Positions 41,889 through 51,013 of a stretch of DNA of 64,000 nucleotides are shown here, one piece after another. A model generated the notes under the pieces. The model did no database searches and was not told the origin of the DNA. It saw nothing but the letters and a program-made list of their open reading frames with translations. Within the stretch, counting starts at the first letter, position 1. Every line of letters begins with the position of its first letter. The stretch is from Burkholderia latens (GTDB lineage Bacteria > Pseudomonadota > Gammaproteobacteria > Burkholderiales > Burkholderiaceae). Made by a program: the position numbers and the translations under genes. The stretch spans positions 1 through 64,000 of the forward strand of contig NZ_CABVPL010000006.1 in the NCBI RefSeq assembly GCF_902499045.1. The letters are read 5' to 3'.

Positions 41889-44522
41889 TCACGCATCGGG
41901 TTGCGCACGCCCCTTCGATACCGCCGGAGCGTAATCAGCCACACCACCCGCCACGCACGGCAACTCGAGACTCTGCAACGGCTGATACCCGCTCGCGCGC
42001 TTACGCACCGGCAGCGAATACGACAGGCTGCACACCGCCTTGCCGTCGTCCTTCTCCCACTGCACCTTCAGTTCGCCCTTCTCGTCGAGACCGCGCGCGA
42101 GCAGCTTGCCGCCCTGACCGATCACGCCGATATCCTTGCCCGCCCTGTCGGTAACGACCGCGCCGAACGGCACCGGCGAACCGTCCGCCTGCCGCGCACG
42201 GATCACCGCCGAACGGCCGTACTCGGTCTTGAACACCAGCATCGGCACCGCGCCGGCCAGCGGCGCGACACGCTGGCTCGTCTCCTTCAGTTCGACGTCG
42301 GTCGACAACCCCTTCGGGTCGAGCGAGATGTCGTTCATCGCGAACGGCGTCACGTACGGCACGATCGCGTAGCCTCGACTGTCCACCCGCACACCCGATG
42401 CGTTGGTGACGCGTGCGCCTTCCGCATGCTTCGCCTCGACGATCGCGAAGGTTTCCGACAGCGGCTGCGACAGCGTGATCCCGCCGCGATGCGCGACCAG
42501 TGCGCCGCGCGTACCGACCGAGAACTGCTGATAGTCCGCGCTCGCGCTGACGCTTCCGTTCACTTCCGCGAGCGAGCCGCGGTACATGATGTTTGCGCCG
42601 CCGCTCGTCTGCGAGCTGCCCGATCCTGCGTTGTGGTTGACGTTCACGCCATACGACACGTTGCTGTCTTCACCAAGCGAGCCGCTCAAGCTCGTCTGCA
42701 CTTGCGTCGACCCGCGCGAATCATGGTTGAAGTTGGTCGACAGCGTCGCCGGCCGCGTGCGGCCGAGCGGAATCGACAACCCGGCATAGACGAGCGTGCT
42801 CGCCTTGCCCCACGCATCGCGCTGACGCGTCGCCGACACGTTGTACGAGACGTTGCGGAACGAATTGCTGTAGCCGACCGTGAAATCGGTGTCCGAGCCT
42901 TTGCGATTCCAGTACGTCGCCGTCGACGCGGTCAGGTTGAGGCTGCCGCCCTTCTCGCCGAGCTGCTGGCTCATCGTCAGCGACGCACGGTTGCGCTGGC
43001 GGTAGATCGCGGCCGACGACACGTTGACCTTCGCCTGATCGCGCGCCGCCACTGCATCATTCAGACCGAAAAAGCCGTTCGTCGAATAGCGGTATGCGGC
43101 GATCGCGACGTTCGTGCCGGTTGCGGCCACCGTCTTCGCGTAGCTGACGCGAAAGCTCTGCCCCGAGTAGGTACGCTCGTTCGGAATCTTCGTCGTCGCA
43201 TGCGTGACGTCGACGCCGAACGCGCCCCACGACGTGTTCAGCACGGCGCCGGCCATCGCCGACAGGTAGCCTTGTGCGAACGACACGCCGCCATAGCCGG
43301 TCAACGTGTTCGTCAACCCATGCTGCCAGGTCGCCTGCGTGAACACCGGCTTCGTATTCGGCAGGTTGCGCACGGCGCCGGCCGTGAAGCTGTAGCGATG
43401 CTGCCCCGGGCGCAGCGACATCGGCACGGCCGCGTACGGCACGGAAAACGAATGCTCGGACCCGTCCGCTTCCGTGATGACCACACGCAGATCGCCGCCG
43501 TACCCGGTCGGGTAGAGGTCGTCGATCACGAAGCCGCCGGGGGCGACCGTCGTTTCGTACAGCTTTACGCCGTTCTGCGAGACCGTGACCTTCGCGTTGG
43601 TGTTCGCGATGCCGCGCACGACCGGCGCATAGCCGCGCTGCGATTCCGGCAGCATCCGGTCGTCCGAATACACGCGCACGCCGCGGAACGACGTCGAGTC
43701 GAACAGATCGCCGGTGGTATACGTGTCGCCGACCACGAGCTGCGACGACCACGACGCCAGATCGCGCTGCACATAGGTTGCCGCGTTCTCGTATTTGCGG
43801 CGGCCGTGGTCGTCCCAGTTGAACGAGCCGTTGTGACGAAAGTGCCAGCGCCCATAGTTGAACCCGCCATCGACGCCGACGTAGCCTTGCGTGCTGCCTT
43901 TCGCGCCGCTGGCCCGCGAGTTGTATACGTTCGCGTTGTAGCCGAGCATCGCGACGGGCACGCCTTCGGTCCACTGATCCGGGCTCACGTAGCCGCGCGC
44001 CTTGCGCAACATCGACACTTGCGGAATGCTCAGGTCGAGCCGAAGGTCGTTGAAATCGAAGCTGACGGACGCCTCGGGAATCACCTGGCCGATACGCAGG
44101 CTCGCGCCTTCCTGACCGAGCGCCTCGCGCACGTCCATCGGCAGCCGTGTCAGGTCGACGCCGATCCGGTCAAGCAGCGCCTTGTCGAAATACGGCTGCG
44201 CGTCCGGCGTGTTGGGCGCTGACTTGAACTGCACCTCGGCGCGGCCGACCCAGTTGCCGTCCACGTAGATGTCCGGGTTGTACATACCGGCACGGACCAC
44301 GTTGCCGCGCTGATACCGCGTGACGTCGATCGCACCGCCGCCGTGGTTCAAGAACCCGCCTTCGAACTCGACCTGCGCGAACTCCGTCTGCGCGATCTGC
44401 ATCGTCCCGGCGTCGGCGATCTGGATCGCCGCCGTGTCGACGGTTTGCGTCGCCCGCGCGGCCTCCTGCCATCCGGCAATGATCGTGAAAAGCAACGCGC
44501 AAATGGGCTTCAGCTTGGGCAT
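41889..44522 (-). CDS. Outer-membrane fimbrial usher (FimD/PapC family), 877 aa
   Basis: The pilus assembly platform. It has a signal peptide (ICALLFTIIAGWQEAARA), the N-terminal periplasmic domain that binds chaperone-subunit complexes (VEFEGGFLNHGGGAIDVTRY), a 24-strand barrel with the family signature RGVRVYSDDRMLPESQRGYA, the plug region NTNAKVTVSQNGVKLYETTV, APGGFVIDDLYPTGYGGDLR, and C-terminal domains with SLSYSLPVRKR. The ATG at 44522 follows GGCGGAGAGC; another ATG lies 36 bases upstream. It holds the donor of the 89-bp repeat (42587-42675). Confidence 0.9.
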   Translation of the reverse strand: MPKLKPICALLFTIIAGWQEAARATQTVDTAAIQIADAGTMQIAQTEFAQVEFEGGFLNHGGGAIDVTRYQRGNVVRAGMYNPDIYVDGNWVGRAEVQFKSAPNTPDAQPYFDKALLDRIGVDLTRLPMDVREALGQEGASLRIGQVIPEASVSFDFNDLRLDLSIPQVSMLRKARGYVSPDQWTEGVPVAMLGYNANVYNSRASGAKGSTQGYVGVDGGFNYGRWHFRHNGSFNWDDHGRRKYENAATYVQRDLASWSSQLVVGDTYTTGDLFDSTSFRGVRVYSDDRMLPESQRGYAPVVRGIANTNAKVTVSQNGVKLYETTVAPGGFVIDDLYPTGYGGDLRVVITEADGSEHSFSVPYAAVPMSLRPGQHRYSFTAGAVRNLPNTKPVFTQATWQHGLTNTLTGYGGVSFAQGYLSAMAGAVLNTSWGAFGVDVTHATTKIPNERTYSGQSFRVSYAKTVAATGTNVAIAAYRYSTNGFFGLNDAVAARDQAKVNVSSAAIYRQRNRASLTMSQQLGEKGGSLNLTASTATYWNRKGSDTDFTVGYSNSFRNVSYNVSATRQRDAWGKASTLVYAGLSIPLGRTRPATLSTNFNHDSRGSTQVQTSLSGSLGEDSNVSYGVNVNHNAGSGSSQTSGGANIMYRGSLAEVNGSVSASADYQQFSVGTRGALVAHRGGITLSQPLSETFAIVEAKHAEGARVTNASGVRVDSRGYAIVPYVTPFAMNDISLDPKGLSTDVELKETSQRVAPLAGAVPMLVFKTEYGRSAVIRARQADGSPVPFGAVVTDRAGKDIGVIGQGGKLLARGLDEKGELKVQWEKDDGKAVCSLSYSLPVRKRASGYQPLQSLELPCVAGGVADYAPAVSKGRAQPDA
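42587..42675. repeat. 89-bp donor segment within the usher gene
   Basis: Identical to 40611-40699. As it lies in coding context here and upstream of a gene there, this copy is the likely original. Confidence 0.95.
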
Positions 44523-44609
44523 GCTCTCCGCCAGCCCACCTGTGTTTCGCTTCTCCATCGTTCATCGCATCCCGTAGTTTTTTGGTTTCACTGCATGAAG
44601 TCCATTGAT

Positions 44610-44631
44610 CGCTGCCTGCGTGAAGGCAGCG
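44610..44631 (-). promoter_or_regulatory. Hairpin between chaperone and usher genes
   Basis: CGCTGCCT pairs with AGGCAGCG around a 6-nt loop, within the 126-bp gap between the chaperone stop and usher start. It could tune relative expression of the operon genes. Confidence 0.4.
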
Positions 44632-44648
44632 TCTGACCTAACGCGCCT

Positions 44649-45389
44649 TCATTTGCCGACAGTCGCCTCGTGGCCGTGGTTGGCGCCCCAGTCGTCGACG
44701 CTGCTGTACAGCACCGTCGCGCCGGCGAAGTTGGCCCCGATCGGACTCTTGATCAGGAACGAAGCCGTTTCGCCGGGCAGCACGTGACCAAGCGCCACCT
44801 CGTAAGACTTGCCGCCGGTCTTCAGTTCGATACCGGCCAGATTCACGACATAGGCGCTCGGATTAGTCGCCTTCAACACCGGGCGATGCGCGTCGTCGGT
44901 GCCGACGCTCCATTTCAGTCGTGCCGGCGCGTCGGCCGGGGTGCCCGGCAGCTTGTCGGGCCGGTACATCAACTTGACCCGCGTACGGAACGCGAACTGC
45001 AGCCGGTTCACGTCGTCGCCCGCCGACGCCTTGGGCGGCACGTCGAGCACGTTCAGCCAGAACAGCGATTCCTTGTCCGTCGGCAGCGCCTCGCCGGAAT
45101 GGATGATCCGCAGCGTCTGGCCCTTGCCCGGTTCGACGCGAAAGACCGTCGGCGTGATCACGAACGGCACGTCGATCGTGTCCGGTGCTGCTCGTTCGTC
45201 GCCCCTGTCGAGCCATGCCTGCACGAGCGCCGGCAACTTCCCGTCGTTCGTGAGCTGGAGCGTGACTTCCTTTTCACGCCCGTCAAAAACGACGCGCGTG
45301 CCGGACAGCGTCACGCTCGCTTGCGCGTTCATGCAGAACAGCATGGACATCAGGACCAGCAGGATTGCGTAGGGACGATTCGCGTTCAT
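44649..45389 (-). CDS. Periplasmic fimbrial chaperone (PapD family), 246 aa
   Basis: An immunoglobulin-fold chaperone that delivers subunits to the usher. It has a signal peptide (ILLVLMSMLFCMNAQA), the N-terminal domain with SGTRVVFDGREKEVTLQLTN and the typical PALVQAWLD, the conserved FRVEPGKGQTLRII with basic cleft residues, LFWLNVLDVPP, and RVKLMYRP at the domain boundary. The C-terminus carries VVNLAGIELKTGG. Between fimA and the usher, as in other chaperone-usher operons. Confidence 0.9.
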   Translation of the reverse strand: MNANRPYAILLVLMSMLFCMNAQASVTLSGTRVVFDGREKEVTLQLTNDGKLPALVQAWLDRGDERAAPDTIDVPFVITPTVFRVEPGKGQTLRIIHSGEALPTDKESLFWLNVLDVPPKASAGDDVNRLQFAFRTRVKLMYRPDKLPGTPADAPARLKWSVGTDDAHRPVLKATNPSAYVVNLAGIELKTGGKSYEVALGHVLPGETASFLIKSPIGANFAGATVLYSSVDDWGANHGHEATVGK

Positions 45390-45457
45390 CTTCGATACGA
45401 CTCCGTAATTAGTACTTCGAATTGATCGACGATCATCGATACGCCGAACTTTCCGCG

Positions 45458-45485
45458 CACCGGCCGCCTCGCGGCGGCCGGTGCG
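45458..45485 (-). promoter_or_regulatory. Strong hairpin between fimA and chaperone gene
   Basis: GCACCGGCCGCC pairs perfectly with GGCGGCCGGTGC across TCGC (12-bp stem, 4-nt loop), just past the fimA stop. There is no T-tract, so it fits a partial attenuator or 3' stabiliser that lets the major subunit be made in excess of chaperone and usher, as known for other fimbrial operons. Confidence 0.6.
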
Positions 45486-45506
45486 TTCCCTCAGGCGATC
45501 GAATGC

Positions 45507-46091
45507 TTAGGGATAGACCAGCGAGTACGTGACGAACGAGTTCGCCGAACCGCCCGACACCGCGTCGCCCGTCGCGACGTATTGGGCTGCAAACTGCAGC
45601 GTCGCCGTGCCGGTGCCGCCTTCGGCCGTGTCGATGTCGACGATCTGCGCACCTTGAGTCGAGCTTTCCGCGCCGATCTTGATCGGCTCGTACTTGTCGT
45701 TCAGGATCGCGATCTCGACGCCCTTCGCTGCATCGGCGCCGGTCGGCTTCAGGCGGCCGGTCGCGAGGTTCACGTTCGGCCCCGGTTCGAACGCCACCGA
45801 AACCTTCTTCACCGGAGCGGGGATGGTGTTTTCACCGTCCTTCTTGTCGGTCGTACAGCCCGACAGCGCCAGCGTGAACGGCGTACGGCCGGCCGTCGCG
45901 CCCGCAGCCGCGAGCTGGTTGGTCGCCGCCTTCGGCAGCGGGACCGTCAGATCGTTCGTCCCGCCGTTGATCTTGCAGGTCGACGCGACCACGGAGCCGG
46001 TGAAGTTGATCGTGCCGTCCGAAGCGTGAGCCGCGTTCATGGCCACGAAGGCGAGACCGGCAGCCGACATCATCATCGCGAGTTTTTTCAT
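45507..46091 (-). CDS. Major fimbrial subunit (FimA-like type-1 pilin), 194 aa
   Basis: The first gene of the operon. A signal peptide (KLAMMMSAAGLAFVAMNAAHA) precedes GTINFTGSVVASTCKINGG, with the disulfide Cys38 pairing with the Cys in LSGCTTDKKDG. The donor-strand N-terminal extension and C-terminal YVATGDAVSGGSANSFVTYS with LVYP are classical. Its leader is A/T-rich and contains two palindromic sites, so control of the whole operon probably acts here. Confidence 0.9.
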   Translation of the reverse strand: MKKLAMMMSAAGLAFVAMNAAHASDGTINFTGSVVASTCKINGGTNDLTVPLPKAATNQLAAAGATAGRTPFTLALSGCTTDKKDGENTIPAPVKKVSVAFEPGPNVNLATGRLKPTGADAAKGVEIAILNDKYEPIKIGAESSTQGAQIVDIDTAEGGTGTATLQFAAQYVATGDAVSGGSANSFVTYSLVYP

Positions 46092-46480
46092 TTTCAGTTA
46101 ACCCAAACATTAACGATTAATTAAAAGCGGTATCAATCAACCAGGACATTCCACCGCACCACCACACAAACATCCTCGATAAAACCAGATCCGCCACTGA
46201 ATACTGAAAATCAGACATCCAGAATAGTTCACGACAATCAAGAACCACGAATGCCATGAATCTCACGGAATCACACTGAAATATCGAGCAAATCGAAACG
46301 AAGATCTTCTTGCACCCCAAACCACAGATCCAATCAGACACTTGATTAAGTGTCCGAAATTTCGTCGGGCGTTGCCAAACAAGGAGATCACCTTTCGATT
46401 CCGATTTGCCGCCCGGCCCTTGAAAAATCAAACGACTACAGGCGACGGATGAATTCTACCGAGCCGCCTGTACATCAGCA

Positions 46481-46497
46481 CTAGAACGAGTTCTAAA
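46481..46497. promoter_or_regulatory. Palindromic operator candidate 1 upstream of fimA
   Basis: CTAGAAC-GA-GTTCTAA: 6-bp arms TAGAAC/GTTCTA around GA, close to a 7-2-7 dyad. Such 7-2-7 inverted heptamers are the binding form of NarL/LuxR-type response regulators, one of which is encoded at 50009-50668. Confidence 0.55.
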
Positions 46498-46512
46498 TGG
46501 ATTAGCCAACTA

Positions 46513-46528
46513 TTAGTACGAGTACTAA
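46513..46528. promoter_or_regulatory. Palindromic operator candidate 2 upstream of fimA
   Basis: TTAGTAC-GA-GTACTAA is a perfect 7-2-7 palindrome with the same GA centre as candidate 1. The two centres are 32 bp apart, about three helical turns, so both would lie on one face of the DNA. Confidence 0.6.
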
Positions 46529-46682
46529 AACGAGAAAATCGCTCACATCCGGGGCGCCGGACCATCCGCAGGCAGCTCGCTCGCGAAATCGGGGCAGACG
46601 TTTTTCTTGACGGCCTTGCGCCATTGCGCTTCGGCCTTCATGCCTGAATATGAACCTTCGCACCGCCGGCAACTTTGCGACA

Positions 46683-46694
46683 GTGATATATCAC
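46683..46694. promoter_or_regulatory. Perfect 12-bp palindrome GTGATATATCAC
   Basis: A self-complementary A/T-centred site with no known owner, in the fimA-kinase intergenic region. Its shape fits a dimeric regulator site, but there is no regulator link. Confidence 0.35.
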
Positions 46695-46909
46695 GCGACG
46701 ACGATTCGAAAATGCGGATTGAATCGCCGATTAACGCGACAAAGCAGCGGCTATTCGGACGGGCGGAGTCGGATCACGTCGGTGCTGCACATCGGGCAGG
46801 CGATAAAAAAGCACCCGATCGAAGAGGTTCGACGTAGTGGCGGAACGAGAGAAAATCGAGTCGCGCGAGCCGCTTCGAGAAGAGATTGCAAGCCATTGCC
46901 GCGCGGTGA

Positions 46910-49900
46910 TTACGGCGCGCGATCGGCGCCCGGGTGAGCGGTGTCGCACAACCGCGCGAGCGCGAGCCGAATCTCGTCCTGAAAGGCGGGCCAGCGAATG
47001 CGCAGTTCGGCCATATCGGCTTCCTTTTCCGTCCGTTCCATCTGCGCACATGCGGCTGCCGACTCCGCGTCGCCGACGAGCGCGAAGCCGCCCCGCATCG
47101 AGTGCAATTCCTGCCGGATCGCCTGACGGTCGCTGCTCGCCAGCGCTGCGTCGATGGCCGGCAGAGACCGCAGCGTCGCGGCATGCAGCTTTCGGCGCAT
47201 CTCGTCCGTTACCGTGATCGACCGGCGCCGGTCCTGCTGCGCTGTCGCACCGCGCCCCGCATGCCGCCGCAACACCGTGTCGAGCGCATCGATCGACAAC
47301 GGCTTCAGTACGACTTCCGCCGCGCCGACCTGCGCGCAGCGCCGTCGGTCCTCCTCGGTCGCATGCGCGGTCATCGCGATCACGGGTACCGTCGCGCCCT
47401 GCTCGCGCAGGAAATTCGCAAGCGCGAAACCATCGAGTTCGGGCATGCCGAGGTCGGTCAACACCACGTCGAACGGCTGCGCGAAATACGCGCGCATCGC
47501 TTCGACACCGTTCGACACGAGCGTGGCGTCGCAGTGCAGCGCGTCGAGCTGGTCGCGCAGCAGCGCACGGCTCGCCGGATGGTCCTCGGCAACGAGCACG
47601 CGCAGCGGCACCTCGCCGTCCGCGGGCGCCGTCGACGGCACGACACCGGCTTGCGTTTCGTCGAACGCGGTACGCGCGCCGGGCGGAGCGGCAGGCAACG
47701 GCAGCGACACAATGAACGCCGAGCCCTGGCCAGGCACGGTTTCGACCGCCAGGTCGCCATGCATCAGCCGCGCCAAGCGCCGGCACAACGGCAGTCCGAG
47801 CCCCGTGCCCCCGAAGCGGCGGTAGATCGACGCATCGGTCTGCACATACACGTCGAACAACGTCGGCAGCCCCTCGGGCGCGATGCCGATACCGGTGTCG
47901 CGTACCACGATCTCGACGCCCCGCGCTTGACTCGCCGTGCCCGTCGGTCTCGCGTCGATCGTCACGCCGCCGTGCTCGGTAAACTTGATTGCGTTGCTGA
48001 CGAGATTCGACACGATCTGGCGCAGGCGGGTCGGATCGCCAACGTAAGCCTCGGCCAGTTGCGGATCGACCGTGCAATCGAGCGCGAGCTGCTTGGCCGC
48101 GGCGAGCGGATGAAAGATCGCCTCGACGTCGCGCAGAACCGCGCGCAGGTCGAACGGCACCGCTTCCAGCACCATCTGGTTCGATTCGGCCTTCGACAGG
48201 TCGAGCACGTCGTTGATCACGTGCAGCAATGCATCCGACGACGACATCACCGTGTGCAGGCGCCGCCGCTCCTCCGGCGGCAACGGCGCACGCTCCATCA
48301 ATTCGAGATTGCCGACGATCGCGTTCAGCGGTGTGCGGATCTCGTGACTCATCGTCGCGAGGAACGTCGACTTCGCCTTGTTCGCGTCGTCGGCCGCTTC
48401 ACGGGCCTCGCGCAGCTTGTCCTCCATCTGCCTGCGCGCGGTGATGTCGGTCAGCGTACAGAGCAGCACATCGACGCCGCGATAGCGGGTGCGAGCGATA
48501 TGCGCGGCGAGATAGGTCGTGCTGCCGTCGGCAAGCCCGATCGACAACTCGTGCGTGACGACGCCGGGTGCACGCGTGCCCGAGATACTGCTACGGTAGG
48601 CCTGCCAGATGCGCTTGCCGAGCGCGGCCACCGCACCGGCGTCGCCGAACGCGCGCGCGGCGTCGTTGCGCACCAGCGTGTCGCCGTTGGCGAGCGACAG
48701 CAGCATGAGCCCGGCCGGCGCCGTGCGAATCAACGCCCGGTTCAGCGCCTCGCTTTCGATCAACCGGATCGCACGCCGGTTGGCCGGGCGCAGCGCGCGC
48801 CGATCGAACATGACGATCGCGAACCACACCGTTCCGATCGCGAGCAGCGCAAGACCGACGGCAATGCCCAGCCGGACGGCCACGTCGCCGAACAGGCTGC
48901 GCCACGACATCGTCGCGGTCAGCACTTCGCTGAACCCGGGCATCGGATCGCCGATCACGATATTCATGCCGACGCGATGGGCCACCGCCCGCTGACCGCG
49001 GGCCACATGGGCGAAGTCGAGGGCTCGGGCGGTCAGCGCGGAATCGGCTTCGCGTCCGGTCAGGACCTGCGCGCCCGGGCTGACCAGCGCGTAATCCTTG
49101 CCGTTGGACGACGAACGAAGAAAATCGTCGATCGCGGGCCGGGCGACCACGACGAACCATGCGATCGGCTTGCCCTGCGCGTCGCGCACAGCCTGCACGA
49201 ATCGCAACACCGATCGCCCGAGCAGCGGGTCGTCGCGCCGGCCGAGCGAGATCGCCCGGTAATCCGGCGCAGCCGCCGCCGACACGAATTCGCGCGGCGG
49301 CTGCAATTGCCGGACCAACGCCTTGATGTCGAAGCCCGCCGGCAGGGCCAACGCCTGCTTGACCAGCGGATAGCCGGTTACTATGACGAAATTGCCGTTC
49401 GGGTCGATCAGATATCCGCCCATTCCCGGATCGCCGATCCGTTGTGCCGGCGCGATGCCCGTGACCTGACCTTGAGCCAGCAGCTTGGCGAGCAAGGGCG
49501 CGTACGGTGTCGCCGGTTGCGACGATGAAGGATCCGCGAACGCGGCGAACGCCACACGCCCTGCCTGGCCGACGGCAACCAGCCTGCCGCGATCGTCGAC
49601 GTAACGCGCGAGCGCATCGGGCGATGCGGCCGGCCCATGACTCGCTATCATCTCGAGGTTTTCGACGTAGCGGTTCTGGAGTGCCCTCACCACCTCCATC
49701 TCCGCCAGCAGGTCGGCCTTGCGGACCAGAAACTCCGATCGGAACTGCACGACCGATTCGTGAAAGTCGAGCCGCGCGACAAGTGCCGCGCAGACCAGCA
49801 CGAACACCGTGATCGCCACACCGCTCCCATACAGCATCCATTGCTGCTGACGCCGCACGCGGCCGGGCTCGAATGGCTTGCGTCCCGCGGCCGCGGCATG

Positions 49901-49930
49901 CGCAATCAGTGTTTTCAGTTTAGTGGGCAT
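46910..49930 (-). CDS. Hybrid histidine kinase 1 (HisKA-HATPase-REC-HPt), 1006 aa
   Basis: A membrane sensor with a full internal phosphorelay. Order: TM1 (about 32-52), periplasmic sensor domain (about 53-340), TM2 (about 345-370), PAS-like linker, HisKA with His529 in ATMSHEIRTPLN, HATPase (NLVSNAIKFTEHGGVTI, VRDTGIGIAPEGL, GGTGLGLPLCRRL), receiver with Asp826 in VVLTDLGMPELDG, and HPt with His943 in QELHSMRGGFAL. This is the BvgS/EvgS-like layout. The LuxR-type regulator at 50009 lies 78 bp upstream on the same strand and is the expected final acceptor. Confidence 0.92.
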   Translation of the reverse strand: MPTKLKTLIAHAAAAGRKPFEPGRVRRQQQWMLYGSGVAITVFVLVCAALVARLDFHESVVQFRSEFLVRKADLLAEMEVVRALQNRYVENLEMIASHGPAASPDALARYVDDRGRLVAVGQAGRVAFAAFADPSSSQPATPYAPLLAKLLAQGQVTGIAPAQRIGDPGMGGYLIDPNGNFVIVTGYPLVKQALALPAGFDIKALVRQLQPPREFVSAAAAPDYRAISLGRRDDPLLGRSVLRFVQAVRDAQGKPIAWFVVVARPAIDDFLRSSSNGKDYALVSPGAQVLTGREADSALTARALDFAHVARGQRAVAHRVGMNIVIGDPMPGFSEVLTATMSWRSLFGDVAVRLGIAVGLALLAIGTVWFAIVMFDRRALRPANRRAIRLIESEALNRALIRTAPAGLMLLSLANGDTLVRNDAARAFGDAGAVAALGKRIWQAYRSSISGTRAPGVVTHELSIGLADGSTTYLAAHIARTRYRGVDVLLCTLTDITARRQMEDKLREAREAADDANKAKSTFLATMSHEIRTPLNAIVGNLELMERAPLPPEERRRLHTVMSSSDALLHVINDVLDLSKAESNQMVLEAVPFDLRAVLRDVEAIFHPLAAAKQLALDCTVDPQLAEAYVGDPTRLRQIVSNLVSNAIKFTEHGGVTIDARPTGTASQARGVEIVVRDTGIGIAPEGLPTLFDVYVQTDASIYRRFGGTGLGLPLCRRLARLMHGDLAVETVPGQGSAFIVSLPLPAAPPGARTAFDETQAGVVPSTAPADGEVPLRVLVAEDHPASRALLRDQLDALHCDATLVSNGVEAMRAYFAQPFDVVLTDLGMPELDGFALANFLREQGATVPVIAMTAHATEEDRRRCAQVGAAEVVLKPLSIDALDTVLRRHAGRGATAQQDRRRSITVTDEMRRKLHAATLRSLPAIDAALASSDRQAIRQELHSMRGGFALVGDAESAAACAQMERTEKEADMAELRIRWPAFQDEIRLALARLCDTAHPGADRAP

Positions 49931-50008
49931 GCGCGTCGTCGAAGTCGTATCGGCGCCGGCACGGCATCATGTGCCGTACGGATTGCCGGTACTGTCGGTC
50001 AGGGGCGT

Positions 50009-50668
50009 CTATGCATCCGTCAGGGGCAAGTCGGGCAACCGGCCCTCGCTTGCATAGCGAATCAGATCGGCATCGCGAACGATACCGAGCTTCTTCATCG
50101 CGCTCGACTTCTGCGAACTGATCGTCTGCTTGCTGCGGTGCAACTGGACGGCGATCTCGCCGACCGTCAGGCCGGCCCCATACAGCCGCACGACTTCGAT
50201 TTCGCGCGCGGTGAGCGTGCGGATACCCGCGGACGGCTGGCACTCCTCCAGCAGCTTCTTGACGAACGGGGACAGATAGTTCGCACCGACGAACGCCGCA
50301 TGAACGGCGCCGACGAGATGCGAAATGGCGTCGGACTTGCTCAGGATGCAGCCGACCCCCTGCTTCCGAATCGCGAGCAACACGCTCGGGTTGTCGATCA
50401 TCGTGATCGTCACGAGGCGCAGCGCCGGGTAGCGACGCTGCAGAAACGACAGCAACGACAGGCCGTCGCCATATTTGCCGCCGGGCATCACGTAATCGAC
50501 GACGAGCACATCGCTCTGCTGCTCGTCGAGCATCGCCACCAGGTCGGTCGAATTGGAGACGGTACCCAGCAGCTTGATCGTGCTACTGCCCGCGAGCGCC
50601 TGCGACATCCCGAGGGCGGACGAAGGATGATCGTCCGCCACCATCACTCGCACAAAAAATTCATCCAT
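50009..50668 (-). CDS. LuxR/NarL-type response regulator, 219 aa
   Basis: An N-terminal receiver with MVADDHPSSALGMSQAL and phospho-acceptor Asp58 in VLVVDYVMPGG, followed by a C-terminal LuxR HTH (IRTLTAREIEVVRLYGAGLT, VGEIAVQLHRSKQTISSQKS, SAMKKLGI). The acidic pair, Thr/Ser switch and Lys (ILSKSDA) are all present, and it resembles RcsB/BvgA. It sits between the two hybrid kinases, so it is the likely common output; the palindromes upstream of fimA suit this class. Confidence 0.9.
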   Translation of the reverse strand: MDEFFVRVMVADDHPSSALGMSQALAGSSTIKLLGTVSNSTDLVAMLDEQQSDVLVVDYVMPGGKYGDGLSLLSFLQRRYPALRLVTITMIDNPSVLLAIRKQGVGCILSKSDAISHLVGAVHAAFVGANYLSPFVKKLLEECQPSAGIRTLTAREIEVVRLYGAGLTVGEIAVQLHRSKQTISSQKSSAMKKLGIVRDADLIRYASEGRLPDLPLTDA

Positions 50669-51013
50669 CTCTCTTCTTCTCCCGATACACGCGGCCTAAC
50701 GTGTCATGTTGTACGACGCGCCGTCATTCGAACCGATCCCGCAGCACGGTTGCATGGCGGCGTTCGGCGAACCCGGCGGTGCGCAGCGCAATTTTAAGAT
50801 AATGTGGACGGGTTCTGCGCTGCGGCGGTGCGATTGGGCAGGGCGGGTCTACGCCCGCCGCGATTCGATGCAACCTCAGCCCCGCCGAACAACACGCCTG
50901 GCACGGCCTAGCCGCATGAACCTGCGCCGATCCGACGCCCACGGGCAACCGATCGGCAGCGCCCCCAAGCGCTGCCGATCGATCGCGTTCCGCACGGCGG
51001 CCGGAGCCGCCGG
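50669..51013. other. Intergenic region between response regulator and 65-aa gene
   Basis: About 345 bp. Should contain a minus-strand promoter for the regulator-kinase unit; the stretch AATTTTAAGATAATG near 50790-50804 is the only A/T-rich spot. It is flanked by the inverted heptamers GCAGCGC and GCGCTGC. No gene is supported. Confidence 0.4.

Larger units (their letters stand above)
46092..46909. other. A/T-rich regulatory region between fimA and the kinase operon
   Basis: About 820 bp without a supported gene. The first 470 bp are clearly richer in A/T than any other part of the window and contain the fimA promoter and two palindromic sites at 46481-46528. A perfect 12-bp palindrome, GTGATATATCAC, lies at 46683-46694. 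Three plausible promoter or operator elements but no convincing -35/-10 pair could be fixed by eye. Confidence 0.55.

Noticed and set aside
46092-46560. Invertible fim switch
   Set aside because: No pair of flanking long inverted repeats and no FimB/FimE-type recombinase gene is present; only short palindromes are seen.
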